Counted from the stretch's first letter, positions 53,929 through 64,000 are shown. The stretch: DNA of 64,000 nt from Alternaria dauci (GCF_042100115.1 NC_091272.1:992001-1056000); one strand, 5' to 3'. Numbers and translations are program-made. The notes: a model not told the origin generated them from the letters alone.

Positions 53929-55563
53929 ATGCAGGGCTTTGTCCGTGGGAGGACAGGCAGTCCCTCCAATGCGCAACCTCAAGGTAAGCCCGACCGGCAA
54001 GCCAATGCTGCAAGTGCGAGGATACCCGTAAAGAATGGACATCCCCGTCTACAATCCCAAGCGCCCTCTGATGTCCCAGCGCGCGAATACGTCAACGCCA
54101 GAAACAGCTCAGCTGCGTTGCAGCAAACGTCGCAACATCGCCAGCCAGGTCTGGGTCCAGGCAAGAAGCGTGATCTCTACGACACTGATGCAGAGAGCAT
54201 CGACACCACCGTGAACCAGTCTGTGGTACAGGTCGAAGATAGTCAGCAGAAAGAGCAATACCATCAGCAACAAGGTCAAGTTGAGGGTGACGAGGAGAGC
54301 GAGGAAGATGAAGATGAAGATGACGACGAAGCAGATGGAGACGGAGAAGAAGCAGACGAGCCGGAAGATCAGTATCACTACCCTGGTCACGAACTGACAC
54401 CAGACGATGGAGACTATCTTCAAAGGGCCAGTCTTGGCCACTTTCCTCACGCTGAGAAAATTTCGTTCCTGCAAACCGCGGATAACAGAGGACTCCCAAC
54501 CGTTGACGGTGACTCATACCCTAGCACCACTAATGGTGAACTCTCGGAGTGGGGAATTGGGCAGGAAGCAGCTTCCAACTTCCACGACGGTCGTGCTCCC
54601 GTGTCTCAACGCCAGAATGCCAACAATCAAGCTGTACGTATGGCGGCCTTGCAGCATCGGCCACAACAGCAAAGCCAAAACGATCAGATACCCAGCCACA
54701 ACATGCATCCTCCGTCGAAGGTGATTCAGCACAGTGCTCAGCTTCGCGAACAGTCGCGCGCAGCTGCACCTGCTCTGCAACAGAGAGGCCAAAGCATCCA
54801 GCAATCTATCCCCGCCCCGTTCGCCAGCCATCACCAAACTCACAGTCGAAAGGAACCCTATACCACTGATAGCCAACCGGTTTACTCGAATCACCATCAT
54901 AGTGCATATGCTCAGCCCGGTACATCTCAGCAAAAGCCTCCCCGACAGGCCTCTATTCCTCGAACTCAAATCCCGCTCAAACAGAACATCATATGGACCA
55001 AGCCGCCTGCGCCTACAAGGCTTCCGCCTCCACTGCCTGCAATCCAAGAGCCTGTCGTGCAGGAACAAACAATTGAGCAGGCTCAGGTCGACGAGACCGA
55101 GACTGTCCCACCTGAAGACTATGATTTGAAGACGCTGCTAAAGAAGAAATACGAGGAGCTCAAGAAAGAACCCTTCGATGTTGATCCTCGTGCGCCACCG
55201 CTAGTGCTCGCTGAGGAAGAAGGTCAGAAACCTCTCGTTGAACGTCTGCCCTTTGTGCAAAAGAACCTGCATAAGGATCAGCAAACCCAGTTCTTCCGCT
55301 CTCTACCTACTACCGAGTGGGAAGATGCTGGCGACTGGTTCCTTGACAAATTCCAGGATATCGTCCAGCGCACAAAGGAGGCAAGGCAGAAGAAGCGTAA
55401 ACTAGCGCAAGAGTTTGAGGCGGAAGTTGAGAAGCGCTATGAGCATGTATCAAAGAAACAACACCAAGTCCAGGAGGCTATGGAGAAGATGAAGGAACAG
55501 GGTGAGGGTCTGATGCCTAGGAGTCCAAGACCTTCCAAGAGCCCTAGGTCCAGGAGAGGCTGA
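53929..55563 (+). CDS. ECM11-domain protein, probable meiotic chromosome axis/synapsis factor
   Basis: 544 aa from the ATG at 53929. In yeast Ecm11 with Gmc2 builds the SUMO-rich central element of the synaptonemal complex; the domain is widespread in filamentous fungi. The first three quarters are disordered: Gln/Pro/Ser-rich, with an acidic run (DEESEEDEDEDDDEADGDGE, about residues 125-145). The C-terminal ECM11 domain (about 420-520) shows PEDYDLKTLLKKKYEELKKE, KDQQTQFFRSLPTTEWEDAG, DWFLDKFQDIVQRTKEARQK and a basic coiled coil KRKLAQEFEAEVEKRYEHVS. The end is SR-rich (RSPRPSKSPRSRRG). No introns. Domain call is from motif memory and is fairly confident. Confidence 0.82.
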   Translation: MQGFVRGRTGSPSNAQPQGKPDRQANAASARIPVKNGHPRLQSQAPSDVPAREYVNARNSSAALQQTSQHRQPGLGPGKKRDLYDTDAESIDTTVNQSVVQVEDSQQKEQYHQQQGQVEGDEESEEDEDEDDDEADGDGEEADEPEDQYHYPGHELTPDDGDYLQRASLGHFPHAEKISFLQTADNRGLPTVDGDSYPSTTNGELSEWGIGQEAASNFHDGRAPVSQRQNANNQAVRMAALQHRPQQQSQNDQIPSHNMHPPSKVIQHSAQLREQSRAAAPALQQRGQSIQQSIPAPFASHHQTHSRKEPYTTDSQPVYSNHHHSAYAQPGTSQQKPPRQASIPRTQIPLKQNIIWTKPPAPTRLPPPLPAIQEPVVQEQTIEQAQVDETETVPPEDYDLKTLLKKKYEELKKEPFDVDPRAPPLVLAEEEGQKPLVERLPFVQKNLHKDQQTQFFRSLPTTEWEDAGDWFLDKFQDIVQRTKEARQKKRKLAQEFEAEVEKRYEHVSKKQHQVQEAMEKMKEQGEGLMPRSPRPSKSPRSRRG

Positions 55564-56134
55564 TGGCGAGAAACTCCCGAGACATCTTTCTCTTCCAGAT
55601 GATGTTTGATGATTACGCGACACATCACAATAATGAAGGATACATATGGTGACTGCGTACCACTGAGGATGGCGCTAGGCGACGTAACAAGTGTTTTTCG
55701 CGCACCATATACCCATATCTGTTAGTATAGATCCTGTTTTTTACTCAAAAGTCATGCGGATTACCTTTTAGTCCGATCGCATATTGTTTTCATTCCACAC
55801 CTGTTATACAATGAGGCAGGGCTTTCCCAGGCGGAAATGATTATGAGCTTGGCCGGACCGCAAGCGGCATCACTGTTCTCCGATACCACAGTCCTTGGCA
55901 CTTAGGTGAGACATGGCATGGACACATCCTCGTCAAATGCCTAGGCTGCTTGAAACGCAAGCCAGGAGCAGGAATTTTCGAGGCCATGAAAACGTAGTCC
56001 TGAAAGCTACATCGTTGTATCCCAGTCATGGACAGACCTTCGCACTCTTCCCAGTAGCCTTGACTGAGAACTAGGGTCGATACGGAAGTTCATTGGACAT
56101 GATCCGATGATCCACTCTTTTCCTTAGAAAGGAT
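55564..56134. other. Intergenic region before MITE copy 5
   Basis: ECM11-like 3' flank; nothing supportable. Confidence 0.4.
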
Positions 56135-56254
56135 GTACGCCATATAAAGGAAAAATCGAATATCCCGTAGCTGCCTAGATGGGGTATCGCTATGTAATAA
56201 AACGATAAAAAGCTCCCTGTCGCTGTCTAGGTACAGTGTTCCTTGTATGGTGTG
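56135..56254. mobile_element. MITE-like element, copy 5 (about 120 bp, shortest copy)
   Basis: The left end GTACGCCATATAAAGG then AAAAATCGAATATCCC is mirrored by the right end CAGTGTTCCTTGTATGGTGT. About two monomers lie inside (GTAGCTGCCTAGATGGGGTA, GTCGCTGTCTAGGTACAG). Non-coding. Confidence 0.75.
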
Positions 56255-56703
56255 GATGGGGCCGCGGTCTCCACGAGTGTACCAAGACGAGCTACGAAAC
56301 GAAACACGAGATAAGAGCATTGCGTAAGCGGGAGGCGGCACGTCACGCGTGGGAGTGAAAGTCATGTGGACATGTTACGCGGCGGAGGCTGAGTCGGCAT
56401 ACGCACAAGGAGCTATCCAGGCCTCCGGATCCACCTTCCGCGAAGTTCGCCTTGCTCGGAACATGACGGAAGCTTGGCATGTCAGCGTTGACTTCAACGT
56501 CAGGATGTAGCCACGACCCAGTATTTTCTGGATTTAGTGGACAAGTAGATCCACGTCTTTGCAACGTGACAGCTCCTTTCGTCTCTTTGTGATCCTTTTG
56601 TTAAGTTGCTGCCATTCCCCTTCTAGTCAACAACCACTCCAGCATTACAATATACCCAGTTTTACCCTAGTCGACATAATCAGAACGCCAGATCTAACCG
56701 AAT
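56255..56703. other. Upstream region of the PaxB-like gene
   Basis: No gene or TATA box seen. Confidence 0.4.
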
Positions 56704-57558
56704 ATGCCGTTCGAGATATCCCGAGAATGGTCGTCCTACCACCTCATACCTCAATCCGTCGACGTTGCCCTGGACCCTCCAGAATCCTACTTTTTCATAA
56801 CAGACTTTCTGATCATATCTTGCGGTATCCTCTATACTCTCTGCTACATGTTCTACACTATCCGAACCTATTCAGATCGGTATCTAGCTGGAACTGTACA
56901 GTTTCTCTCCGCGACCATGGCATATGAGATTTACTACGCATATGTCTGCACGACGACGACTTTTCAACGGGCCTGTTTCTTTGTATGGTTCCTGTTCGAT
57001 ATCACGTTCGTCACGGTGGCGCTCAAGCATGCGTACAAGCCCGAGGAGAGGAGGAAAACTGTGGTGAAGTTGCTGTGGCAGGTACCGGCTTGGATGGGAT
57101 TCTTGTGGTGGGTTGGCACGGTGTGGCCGGATGAGAGGGAACAAAAGACGGCGTTCTTTACGGGGTTGTATCTGGAGTTGCCGATCGGGTGGGGACAGAT
57201 CCTGTATCTGGTTCAGCGGCAGGATACCAAGGGACAGAGCTTGGAGATTTGGTATGTCGACCTTTCCTCAGGTAGTTGGATAACATCTTTTCTGAATGAT
57301 ACTCACAGAAGTAGGATCACACGATATCTTGGATGCATTACAGCCTTCTTGGTGTTCATCTGGCGATATGTTAACGTACCGGAAAACTGGTCCTACGTCG
57401 GGAACTGGTGGAGTATTGGCGGAATGATCGTTACGCTTTTGCCAGAGACGGTATATCCCTTTTTCTACGTTTGGGCCCATAGGAAAGAGAGGGAAACCGT
57501 GGAGAGAGGGATGGTGATTGATGGGGAAAAGATGAAAGCTGGCAACGACAGGGGGTAG
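56704..57558 (+). CDS. PaxB/AtmB/Pyr4-like integral-membrane terpene cyclase family protein
   Basis: Family members cyclise prenylated or epoxidised meroterpenoid and indole-diterpene precursors in the ER membrane. Proposed exons are 56704-57251 and 57315-57558 (263 aa, 7 membrane segments, matching the family's about 240-260 aa). The motif ATMAYEIYYAYVCTT contains a glutamate where PaxB has its AWE catalytic acid. ACFFVWFLFDITFVTVALKH, LELPIGWGQILYL and SLEIW joined to ITRYLGCITAFLVFIWRY match the family's later helices. In LLPETVYPFFYVW a second acid sits where PaxB has Asp. The intron (63 bp, GTATGT to TAG) is a multiple of three without stops. No prenyltransferase, PKS or P450 gene lies nearby, so its substrate is unknown. 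Confidence 0.75.
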   Translation: MPFEISREWSSYHLIPQSVDVALDPPESYFFITDFLIISCGILYTLCYMFYTIRTYSDRYLAGTVQFLSATMAYEIYYAYVCTTTTFQRACFFVWFLFDITFVTVALKHAYKPEERRKTVVKLLWQVPAWMGFLWWVGTVWPDEREQKTAFFTGLYLELPIGWGQILYLVQRQDTKGQSLEIWYVDLSSGSWITSFLNDTHRSRITRYLGCITAFLVFIWRYVNVPENWSYVGNWWSIGGMIVTLLPETVYPFFYVWAHRKERETVERGMVIDGEKMKAGNDRG

Positions 57559-58416
57559 ATGAATGCGTGCCGCATTAAGCCCCTGCTCTAAGGACACCTG
57601 CAGTGGTTCATGTTAACAGGCTAACAAGACGAAAGATAATACTTACCCTATCAGAGGCATCTGACGAGAGTTCTGTCTATGTAAATATCTGCACATCAGC
57701 CATGGCCTATACCAACTATAGTCATCTCTTTAGCCCCAATACCAAAACAATGGCCAGCCGTATTTCCCATATCATCAGCCGTGCTCATGGTTTGAGCATT
57801 GTTCTTGTATGACTGGATAGCAGGCACAAACCAATACCGGAAATTCGGCATCTTCGGCCAGACCGTGGAATGATGCTGCGACAGCTGCGCGAAACCCAAG
57901 ACGGCCGATCGGCTTCCAAGAATTTCAGTTACGCGAACAGCTGTCACAAACCGTGTGGAAAAGGATCAGAATCGTCTGTCGGCGTTCTTGGAGATAGCGA
58001 TGAGACGAGTGCTCATTTGGGTCGTCTGAGGCGTAGCGAAGTTCAAGAGGTGATGGACTAGCACGTAGAGCGATGCACAAGTTTTTGTGCGGGAATCAGG
58101 ATCGTCGACAAGCATCCTGGTGCCGTCAAACAAGCTTCCCAGCCGCGCGATCTAGGCCACACAAGGCGTTTTTCAATGGATCGCAGCCACGAGATTGAGC
58201 GCTTGCACGCTCGTGCGGTGAACATGACGCTGACCTAGCCGCATTGCCGATCGTCAGCCACACCAATGGTACCTCCGCGTCGCAAAGTGAATTTGCTAGC
58301 ACCTGCCGCGATACATCATCGGCCCTAGTCTGTCCATCTTCTGTTTACTCTCCCGTCTTCCCCCTTCCTCTCCTCGTCGCATTCTTCGTCCATCAACGAA
58401 GCTAATCATCGTCACA
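57559..58416. other. Intergenic region upstream of the PNS1-like gene
   Basis: 0.86 kb without a supportable gene. The last 90 bp are strongly C/T-rich (TCTCCCGTCTTCCCCCTTCC), a typical leader of a well-expressed gene. Confidence 0.45.
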
Positions 58417-60203
58417 ATGGCGCAACGAGGTGAAGCCGCCGACTACTACACTGGTGGTGTGCCACCCCAAGACGCGTACAAGGGTCAGCCATATGGACAA
58501 TCACCACCCCAGTACGGCCAGAACTATGCGCCGCCGCAAGGCCCGCCGCCGATGCAGCAGCCGAACGGCTACGAACAGAATGGCTATGGCGACAACAAAC
58601 AGACTTTTGAACAAACGTTCAAGCTCGACAAGCCCAAGTACAATGACTGGTGGGCCGGATTGCTCTTCATCCTAGTCTTTCTCGGTTATGTCGCCGTCAG
58701 CGCAATCTCAATTCGGGGCTACTGTAAGTATTCGTCGCGACGCAATACCAATTGGACGCAATCTGATCAACCATGCAGCACGAACCAACAGCGGAGGCAT
58801 CTACGGCGGCGACACGAACAACTTCGCCCTCAATTCAAACACCATCATCCTCTTCGCCTTCGTCCTCGGCCTAGCCATCGTCTTCAGCTATGCATACATG
58901 TGGGCTGCGCGCAAGTTCACCAAGCAGTTCATCTGGATCACCGGCATACTCAACATCATCTTCGGGTTTGTCACGGCAATCTACATGCTGTCCAGGAGGT
59001 ACTGGTCGGGAGGCATTGTTTTCCTGCTCTTCAGCGTCTTCTACGTCTTCTGCTTCATCAGCTGGATTCCCAGGATTCCGTTCAGTGTCCTTATGCTGCA
59101 GACGGCCATCGACGTATCGAAGAAGTACGGACACACCTACATGGTATCATTGATAGGAGGATTGCTTGCCGCCGCACTGGGCGCATGGTACTCTGTCACT
59201 CTGGTGTCCATCTATGTCCAGTATACCCCGAATGGCGCCAATTCGAATTGCAGAAACGGTGTGGGTGATTGTGGAAATGGCAAAGTCATTGGCTTGCTCG
59301 TCTTCGTTACGTTCGCCATGTACTGGATCTCAGAGTAAGTGCTAGTGGGATGCAGCTGGACGCATTCAACCACTGACAGCAATAGATGGCTTAAGAACAC
59401 AATCCACACTACCATCTCCGGCGTGTACGGATCGTGGTACTTCAACCCGAACTCGATGCCCAAAGGCGCAACCCGCGGAGCTTTCAAGCGCTCAGTCACC
59501 TACAGCTTCGGCAGCATTAGTCTCGGCAGTTTGCTCGTGGCCATTATCCAGTTCCTGCGCCAGATCTGCTCGGCTGCTCAACGCAACGCGGCCAGCGACG
59601 GCAACCTCGTTGGCGCAGTCCTGTTCTGCGTCTTGGGCTGCTTGATTAGCATCTTGAACTGGGCTGTCGAGTTCTTGAACAGATACGCATTCAGTTATAT
59701 CGCTCTCTACGGGAAGAGCTATGTGGCTGCTGCGAAGGATACCTGGAAGTAAGTGGAGAAGGTGTTCGAAATTTGGGAACGTCAAACTAACTCGAGAGTA
59801 GGATGATCAAAGACCGTGGTATCGATGCGCTGGTCAATGAATGCTTGATCGGGCCGGTGCTTTCCATGGGAGCCACTTTTATTGCCTATGCCTGCGCGCT
59901 TTTGGCCTACCTCTACCTCATCTTCACATCGCCTGCCTACAATTCCGATGGTGCATACACTCCCGTTGTAGTAGCATTCTCCTTCCTCATTGGCCTTCAA
60001 ATCTGTAAGTGGCTCGAAAAGGCTTCGGGAATTTACGCTAATCTGTTCTAGGCAACATCTTCACCACGCCCCTGAGCAGCGGTATCGACACCATCTTCGT
60101 TGCCATGGCGTGGGATCCCGAGGTACTTATGCGCGAGCACTCAGACCTGTACCACCGCATGATAGCAGTATACCCGCACGTGCAACAGGCCATCCACGCA
60201 TAA
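58417..60203 (+). CDS. pns1: PNS1, choline transporter-like (CTL/SLC44) membrane protein
   Basis: Plasma-membrane protein of the CTL family. Yeast Pns1 (539 aa) has no proven choline transport. Proposed exons are 58417-58723, 58779-59334, 59386-59748, 59802-60004 and 60052-60203, giving 526 aa. All donors are GTAAGT. The cytosolic N-terminus is Gln/Pro/Tyr/Gly-rich (PPQYGQNYAPPQGPPPMQ) and ends KYNDWWAGLLFILVFLGYVA, typical of fungal Pns1. About ten membrane helices follow. The CTL signature region includes SVTYSFGSISLGSLLVAIIQ, LNRYAFSYIALYGKSYVAAA and RGIDALVNECLIGPVLSMGA. The end TIFVAMAWDPEVLMREHSDL is family-typical. Tandem with the downstream mannitol gene, 940 bp apart. Confidence 0.94.
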
Positions 60204-61143
60204 AGCGGGTCTGCGGAAACTATACCCTTGACTGAAGCATGGGAACTATACAAAATCTTCCTAATCACGAGATACCCACTTTGACCCGATCGCGATGGTT
60301 TGCGGCACAGTTTTTCACGATTCTCGTTGCGATGGCGGGGCTGCCCTGATGGACAACGCAGGATGTCGGGCTTGGCGCAACTAAAGGCGGGAGAAGGAAC
60401 CGGTGTCTCCACAAGGCGGCCGGCGACGCTATTGCTATGACGTACGACGTTTCCAGCCCCATCCACACCATGGAAAGCGTGATCGAGGCGGAGCATTGTG
60501 TTGGGAGTTGCACGATCTGGTGCCGCGTCCACGGCCGAGAAGACTCCGCATCGCGAGGCTCTGTCTGGTCAGGTACAGGCTTGGGCATCAGCACGACTGA
60601 GGTAATTAATATACTGTTTTCACTTGATGGTGCTGGGTTGCTATCAGCCCACTGTACATTGTTAGGTACAAGCGACACGTCAATCACCCACGCCTTTGGG
60701 ATTGCTTTTGCACGGAGTCTCGGTTCGTGCCTGCCTCGATTCGATCTTAGCAGCCAATTGGACCCACACAACGTCACCGTTCGTTGCGGGGGTTCTTCTA
60801 GCCATTTCACCCAACGCGCTGGGCGCCCCCAACAGTAAACACGACTTGCTCCCCCTCCCTCTCTCACCCACGGCCTACTGCACCTCCAGGCTCACCTGCA
60901 CACCGCCCACTGAGAGAACCTTCTGGCCAACTAAGTCGCGCCCGATTGCAGTACGTGGCCCACAAGTCCCTCTGCCTCCTGCTACATATACCCCGCCAAC
61001 GCGCCTGCCTGTCCCACCATCAACACAACAACAACCCCTCTTCCTCACCCTGCCCTTCAACCACTCTTACCTTTCCACAACACAGCCCCAGACCATCCGC
61101 CCGACTAACACCCAACCTTCAGCTACACACACACCCACACACC
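60204..61143. promoter_or_regulatory. Promoter and long C-rich leader of the mannitol-1-phosphate dehydrogenase gene
   Basis: No gene; antisense frames here are not supported. From about 60840 to the ATG the plus strand is C/A/T-rich and G-poor (CAACAACAACCCCTCTTCC, CACACACACCCACACACC), as in highly expressed fungal genes with long unstructured leaders. Confidence 0.55.
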
Positions 61144-62316
61144 ATGTCCTACGAGAAGAAGGCAGTACACTTCGGCGGTGGTAACATCGGCCGCGGCTTC
61201 GTCGCCGAGTTCCTCCACAACTCTGGCTACGAGGTCGTCTTCGTCGACGTCATGGACTCCATCATCGAGTCCCTCCAGAAGACGCCCTCATACACCGTCA
61301 CAGAGATTGGTGATGACGGCGAGCGCAAGTTCACCATCGACCACTACCGCGCCATCAACTCCAAGCACGAGATGGACAAGGTCATCGAGGAGATTGCCAC
61401 CGCCGACGTCGTCACCTGCGCCGTCGGCCCCAACATCCTCAAGTTCGTCGCTGAGCCCGTCGCCAAGGCCATCGAGGCCCGCAAGCTCGACTACCCCATC
61501 GCTGTCATCGCCTGTGAGAACGCCATCAATGCCACAACTACATGGAGGGGCTTCATCGAGGGCAAGCTGAGCGAAGAGACCAAGAAGAACATTGACAGCA
61601 AGGCTCGCTTTGCCAACTCTGCTATCGACCGCATTGTCCCACAGCAGCCTCCCAACTCTGGCCTAAACGTTGTCATCGAGAAGTTCCACGAGTGGTGTGT
61701 CGAACAGAAGCCTTTCGAGAACGGCGGTAAGAAGCCGGATGTTAAGGGCATCCACTACGTCGACGACCTCGAGCCCTACATCGAGCGCAAGCTCTTCACT
61801 GTCAACACCTCCCACGCTACTGCCGCCTACTACGGACACCAGAACAAGATCCAATTCATCCACGAGGTTCTCCACGACAAGAAGCTTCACGACACCGTCC
61901 GTGACGCTGTCAGGGAGACTGCCCATCTGATCGTTACCAAGCACGGCGTCAAGACAGCCGAGCAGGATGAGTACGTCGAGCAGATCATCAAGCGTATCTC
62001 CAACCCCGTCCTCAAGGACAATGTCGAGCGTGTCGGCCGCGCTCCTCTTAGGAAACTTTCTCGCAAGGAGCGCTTCATCGGTCCCGCCGCTCAGCTGGCT
62101 GAGAAGGGTGAAAAGGTTGATGCCCTTCTCGGTGCCGTCGAGCAGGCCTACCGCTTCCAGAACGTCGAGGGCGACGACGAGTCTGCCGAGCTTGCCAAGA
62201 TCCTCAAGGAGAACTCCGCTGAGGATGTTGTCACCAAGGTCAACGGCATTGAGAAGGGAGAGCCCCTGTTTGACCGTCTTGTCGCCATCGTCAAGAAGGT
62301 CCAGGAGAGCAGCTGA
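61144..62316 (+). CDS. mpdA: Mannitol-1-phosphate 5-dehydrogenase
   Basis: Reduces fructose 6-phosphate to mannitol 1-phosphate with NADH, the entry to mannitol storage and stress metabolism in filamentous ascomycetes, in the cytosol. Intronless, 390 aa, the normal length. The Rossmann motif [16 protein letters not shown] is at residues about 9-24. Further blocks are [43 protein letters not shown] and [15 protein letters not shown]. The polyol-dehydrogenase catalytic signature [12 protein letters not shown] follows, with [10 protein letters not shown] near the C-terminus. Codon choice is strongly C-ending, suggesting high expression. Convergent with the GH26 gene, 314 bp apart. Confidence 0.97.
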   Translation: MSYEKKAVHFGGGNIGRGFVAEFLHNSGYEVVFVDVMDSIIESLQKTPSYTVTEIGDDGERKFTIDHYRAINSKHEMDKVIEEIATADVVTCAVGPNILKFVAEPVAKAIEARKLDYPIAVIACENAINATTTWRGFIEGKLSEETKKNIDSKARFANSAIDRIVPQQPPNSGLNVVIEKFHEWCVEQKPFENGGKKPDVKGIHYVDDLEPYIERKLFTVNTSHATAAYYGHQNKIQFIHEVLHDKKLHDTVRDAVRETAHLIVTKHGVKTAEQDEYVEQIIKRISNPVLKDNVERVGRAPLRKLSRKERFIGPAAQLAEKGEKVDALLGAVEQAYRFQNVEGDDESAELAKILKENSAEDVVTKVNGIEKGEPLFDRLVAIVKKVQESS

Positions 62317-62630
62317 ATGTCTGCCGGTGAACTCTGCGGAGTCGATGGGGCTTGACAAGGGTCAAGCAGTCAGGTATATGAAAACTTAGCGTGGTAATTT
62401 TCAGTGAGGAAGATCAAAAGCGCCCTGAGCGATGGCTTCATGTGGCGAACCCTTTACGGCATTGACTGGAATCAATGTCCTGTGTAATGACAACGAGACA
62501 TGATAATGAATATACCCCAACAACTTCATTTCTCTACAGATCTTCTCATCATGCTTGTGTGATATACACAATAATAACTGAATATTTACATAGAAGATAA
62601 ACGACTCTACCTCATCGAATTGCATGCGTC
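62317..62630. other. Convergent 3' region of mpdA and the mannanase gene
   Basis: AT-rich 3' flanks (near 62500-62600), no extra feature. Confidence 0.5.
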
Positions 62631-64000
62631 TTAAGCCCTCGCATTCCCGCTCTTCCAACCTTGGATTTCATCCAGCGTCAAAACGTACTCATCTGCGTAT
62701 ATCCTCTTCATCATATCCAAGCTGTTCCACTCGCCACCCGTAACGTATTCGCCACTCCATACAGCAAAGAAGACCCAATCGGCCTGGTAGGCCTTCAACT
62801 GCTCTGGCTCCATCAGACTGCCAATTTCCGCAGCAGCAATCATCTTGGTGTCGTCCGTGAGTTCAATGAGTTGGTTGTATGTGGCGGAAATGGGTCCATG
62901 GTCACCCTTGGTGTAAACATCTGCAGACACGATATCGACAACATCAGACCCGGGGTACCATGCCGGGTCCACCGAGTTCCATACCCAGACCAAGTTGTTG
63001 AGAGAGTGGTGGACGGTGAGACGCTCGTAGACGATACGGTAGAGTTTCTTGCATGCTTCGGGACCTTGGGCACCCCACCAGAACCACTTGCCCTCGGCCT
63101 CGTGCAGCGGGCGCCAGAGGACGGGTACACCGGCATCCTCGAGCTTCTTGAGCTGGACTGCGATGGTGTCAATGTCCTTGATGAGCGCAGTGTAGTTTGC
63201 GTTGGTGGTATCGGCGAGCGCGTCCGCGATGTTGAAGTCGGTTGCTTCGGTGTAGAAGCCACGGTACCAGGGTTGAGCTTCAGTATCGTAGAGGCCAGCT
63301 GGAGCATTCCAGTGCCAGGCAACAGTCACTATGCCGCCTTTCTCTGCGAAGGCAAGAGCGTTGGTGGTCTCGTTGGAAGAGGCACCCTTGGCAATGCGAC
63401 CTTCGGTGTAGTCCATCATGTCTACGCCGAGGATGGCGGGAGTCTTGCCCACGTTGGCTGTTACCCATTCTAGGGAGACTTGATCGTACTGGCCTGACAG
63501 AATGTTCTTGCCGTAGATACTACCCAGGTAGCTCATCAGAGCTTTTGCATCGGCGTTTGCATTCGCGTTGACTGGAACAGTTGTTATGTTGTGCGGGCCT
63601 CGCTCTGCGGAGGGAGACAGCGTAATGGCATCGATCAGGTACCAGCCCCAGTTGCTCTGAATTTCGATTGTGTTGTTGGCATTTTCCTCGAGCAGTACTT
63701 GTCCTGCTGATACAGTCGTCCACTTTGTAGTAGCTGGTAGGCTGATTTGCGATCCGGATCCGCCGTTGAGTACAACGTACGTTTGCTTGTCGCCGTTGGG
63801 GCCGTTGTAGATGAGCTTGAGATCGTACAGACCGCTGGTGTTGGAGGGAATTTGGAATGTGACCTTGTCGGTCGCGTCGGAAAAGCCTTCTACATAGCCG
63901 GAGCCTGTATGGTGTCAGGAGTCTACAATGGAATCCAAGAGGGTACTTGAGATCTCCTTACCCGTGTAGCCTGCTACCGAGGTAGCTACTGTTGTTCCGG
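62631..64000 (-). CDS. GH26 endo-beta-1,4-mannanase with N-terminal CBM35 (5' end outside window)
   Basis: Secreted enzyme cleaving beta-mannan or galactomannan of plant walls. The visible exons are 64000-63962 (partial) and 63904-62631, with a 57-bp intron (GTAAGG to CAG) that joins VAGYTG to SGYVEGFSDATDKVTF. The N-terminal part is a CBM35-type jelly roll (YDLKLIYNGPNGDKQTYVVL, SNWGWYLIDAITLSP). The GH26 barrel follows: VTVAWHWNAPAGLYD, the acid/base glutamate in WRPLHEAEGKWFWWG, VWVWNSVDPAWYPG, and the nucleophile glutamate in AAAEIGSL, then DWVFFAVWSGEY. The stop is TAA at 62633-62631. The signal peptide and start codon must lie beyond base 64000. Confidence 0.93.

Noticed and set aside
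61663..62358. 231-codon frame antisense to mpdA
   Set aside because: Leu/Asp/Val-rich shadow of a highly biased coding sequence.
1..64000. CRISPR arrays, bacterial operons, rRNA genes, centromeric or telomeric repeats
   Set aside because: Looked for and not seen. The only tandem structures are the short repeats listed; gene structure is eukaryotic throughout.

Overview
This window looks like nuclear DNA of a filamentous ascomycete (Pezizomycotina). Genes are about 1-5 kb long with short GT-AG introns (about 40-70 bp, a few to 200 bp), CT-rich leaders and no operons. A KapC-like bZIP factor, mannitol-1-phosphate 5-dehydrogenase and several secreted plant-cell-wall enzymes fit a plant-associated member of Dothideomycetes. 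An order such as Pleosporales is only my guess.

Layout. 1-275: 5' end of a delta-9 acyl-CoA desaturase (-). 1.2-3.8 kb: TSR4-like ribosome-assembly factor (-), head to head with eIF3k (+). 4.9-6.4 kb: secreted carbohydrate-binding-like protein (+) and pterin-4a-carbinolamine dehydratase (-). 8-12 kb: kapC-like bZIP (+) and a PHO89-type phosphate symporter (-). 12-15 kb: repeat-rich, apparently decayed locus. 16-18 kb: C2H2 zinc-finger protein (-). 20-21 kb: endopolygalacturonase (-). 23-30 kb: small secreted Arg-Pro-repeat protein, ATP23 protease (-) divergent from glutamate 5-kinase (+), then Aurora kinase (-) divergent from TIP41 (+). 31-36 kb: full-size PDR-type ABC transporter (+). 38-41 kb: secreted GH3 beta-glucosidase (+). 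42.5-51.3 kb: CDC73 (+), 3-isopropylmalate dehydratase (-), ALG7 (-), SEH1 (+). 52.3 kb: intron-containing tRNA-Trp. 52.7-60.2 kb: conserved fungal protein (-), ECM11-like meiotic protein (+), PaxB-like membrane terpene cyclase (+), PNS1-type choline-transporter-like protein (+). 61-64 kb: mannitol-1-phosphate 5-dehydrogenase (+) and the 3' part of a CBM35-GH26 mannanase (-).

The genes do not form one pathway. Most are housekeeping genes arranged as short-spaced divergent pairs. Around them lie dispersed secreted glycan-active enzymes (GH28, GH3, GH26 plus CBM35, and a CBM-like protein) and an efflux pump, as expected of a saprotroph or plant pathogen.

The most unusual content is a family of five short elements with terminal inverted repeats (about 5.8, 12.0, 13.4, 36.6 and 56.2 kb). 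Their interiors are variable numbers of a roughly 53-bp monomer that itself resembles the terminal repeat. One copy abuts a decayed coding region with in-frame stops and a frameshift. Other points worth attention are two introns whose retention would keep the frame open, micro-exons in kapC and leu1, and a solitary PaxB-family cyclase gene. Exon borders given here are my own splice-site readings from frame continuity and GT-AG consensus; no transcript evidence was available.
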